A stretch of 64,000 nt of DNA from Oopsacas minuta (lineage: Eukaryota > Porifera > Hexactinellida > Lyssacinosida > Leucopsacidae): positions 558,001 through 622,000 of the forward strand of contig JAKMXF010000233.1 of the NCBI GenBank assembly GCA_024704765.1. The letters run 5' to 3'. How positions within the stretch are numbered: position 1 is the first letter of the stretch; the number at the start of each line of letters is the position of its first letter. Below the pieces are notes generated by a model. That model was not told the DNA's origin. It saw only the letters and a program-made list of their open reading frames with translations, and made no database searches. A program made the position numbers and the translations under genes. Of the stretch, positions 63,658-64,000 are shown piece by piece.

Positions 63658-64000
63658 ATGGATTTTGGTTCCCAACACGTATATGATTACGCCTGTAGTG
63701 ATGATGAGGTGATAGCTGAGGATGACTTTTCTAACCCTCTATACGCCAGGTTAGTATATTCACATCTTTATTTGTGCCCCTTATAATTGTGTCGGTTGTG
63801 TAGTGATGATGAGGACGATTATGATCTACCTGCTCCACCACCACCACCACCACCTGTCAGTTTGGCAGAAACTGATTATTTAGCTAATATTGCTGGTGAG
63901 TTATTTGTATATTTGTTTGTTTGTTTATTTATTTATTTATTTATTTGTTTATTTGTTTACTAACAGCTCCACCAACCGGTCGTTCAGTATCACCACCAGC
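63658..64000 (+). CDS. Acidic, proline-rich protein, 5' part only
   Basis: Exons 63658-63749, 63804-63895 and 63967 to beyond the window end, phases consistent. The start ATG 63658 follows an acceptor-like ttag, so a non-coding first exon is likely. The sequence MDFGSQHVYDYACSDDEVIA continues with NPLYASDDEDDYDLPAPPPP, a run of prolines, and ETDYLANIAAPPTGRSVSPP. Tyrosines in acidic context and the proline run suggest a cytoskeletal or signalling adaptor, but no domain is visible in the part present. Unrecognised. Confidence 0.6.
63905..63960. repeat. TTTG/TTTA simple repeat
   Basis: Tetranucleotide tract starting a few bases after the donor gtgagt of the intron 63896-63966. Confidence 0.9.

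Overview
The window is eukaryotic nuclear DNA from an animal. It is AT-rich, with short GT-AG introns, single-exon genes inside introns of other genes, and many small dispersed repeats. The gene content includes a GABA-B-type class C GPCR pair, TRAF, caspase, TRIM, ADAM/TSP1, PDE4, coilin, DNAAF1 and a large NHL paralogue family. This fits an early-branching metazoan with a compact genome. A demosponge is my best guess, but that is inference from gene content and style, not proof. All exon boundaries were worked out by hand from splice signals, reading phase and family resemblance.

Layout. 1-5.3 kb: two tandem GABA-B-type receptor genes, the first truncated by the window edge. 6.1-9.5 kb: an intronless RING/B-box/NHL (TRIM) gene and a caspase. 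10.1-14.8 kb (minus): ribophorin I (RPN1) and an unrecognised disordered ORF. 15.4-16.8 kb: a TRAF-type RING/zinc-finger/MATH protein. 17.7-26.8 kb: a secreted ADAM-derived protein with disintegrin, cysteine-rich and EGF domains plus 12 TSP1 repeats but no protease domain. Its introns hold DNAAF1 and UQCRQ on the other strand. 27-30.4 kb (minus): COX17 and a PDE4-type phosphodiesterase. 31-34.6 kb: TAF1B, hosting an antisense amino-acid transporter. 34.7-38.2 kb: NSA2, RPS23, PPP1R3-like and MRPS12. 38.4-44.3 kb (minus): coilin, with an NHL gene inside an intron, and a Rab GTPase. 46.6-52.9 kb: a large unrecognised multi-zinc-ribbon protein with a 15-bp minisatellite in one intron. 53.4-57.4 kb: two more copies of the NHL gene. 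54.9-59.9 kb (minus): a tyrosine-motif/proline-rich/PH-domain docking protein whose PH domain is split by an intron containing the third NHL copy. 60.5-63 kb: an arrestin-domain protein. 63.7 kb to the end: the 5' part of an acidic, proline-rich protein.

The genes do not form one pathway. Housekeeping genes (ribosome biogenesis and translation: NSA2, RPS23, MRPS12; Pol I: TAF1B; OST: RPN1; respiration: COX17, UQCRQ; snRNP: coilin) alternate with signalling and recognition genes (GPCRs, TRIM/NHL, TRAF, caspase, TSP1, docking protein, arrestin).

The most unusual items are these. (1) Three near-identical 409-residue NHL beta-propeller proteins have differences concentrated at the same two positions of every blade. 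One copy is flanked by a 23-bp direct repeat inside a host intron. (2) A protease-less ADAM/TSP1 architecture. (3) A docking protein with repeated Y-x-x-I/L/V motifs and a C-terminal PH domain. (4) Sequence grammars that the genes do not explain: GCG/CGC words spaced about 20 bp apart, an AGGTGTGAAAATATG word that recurs beside splice acceptors, and (TTTG)n tracts just after splice donors.
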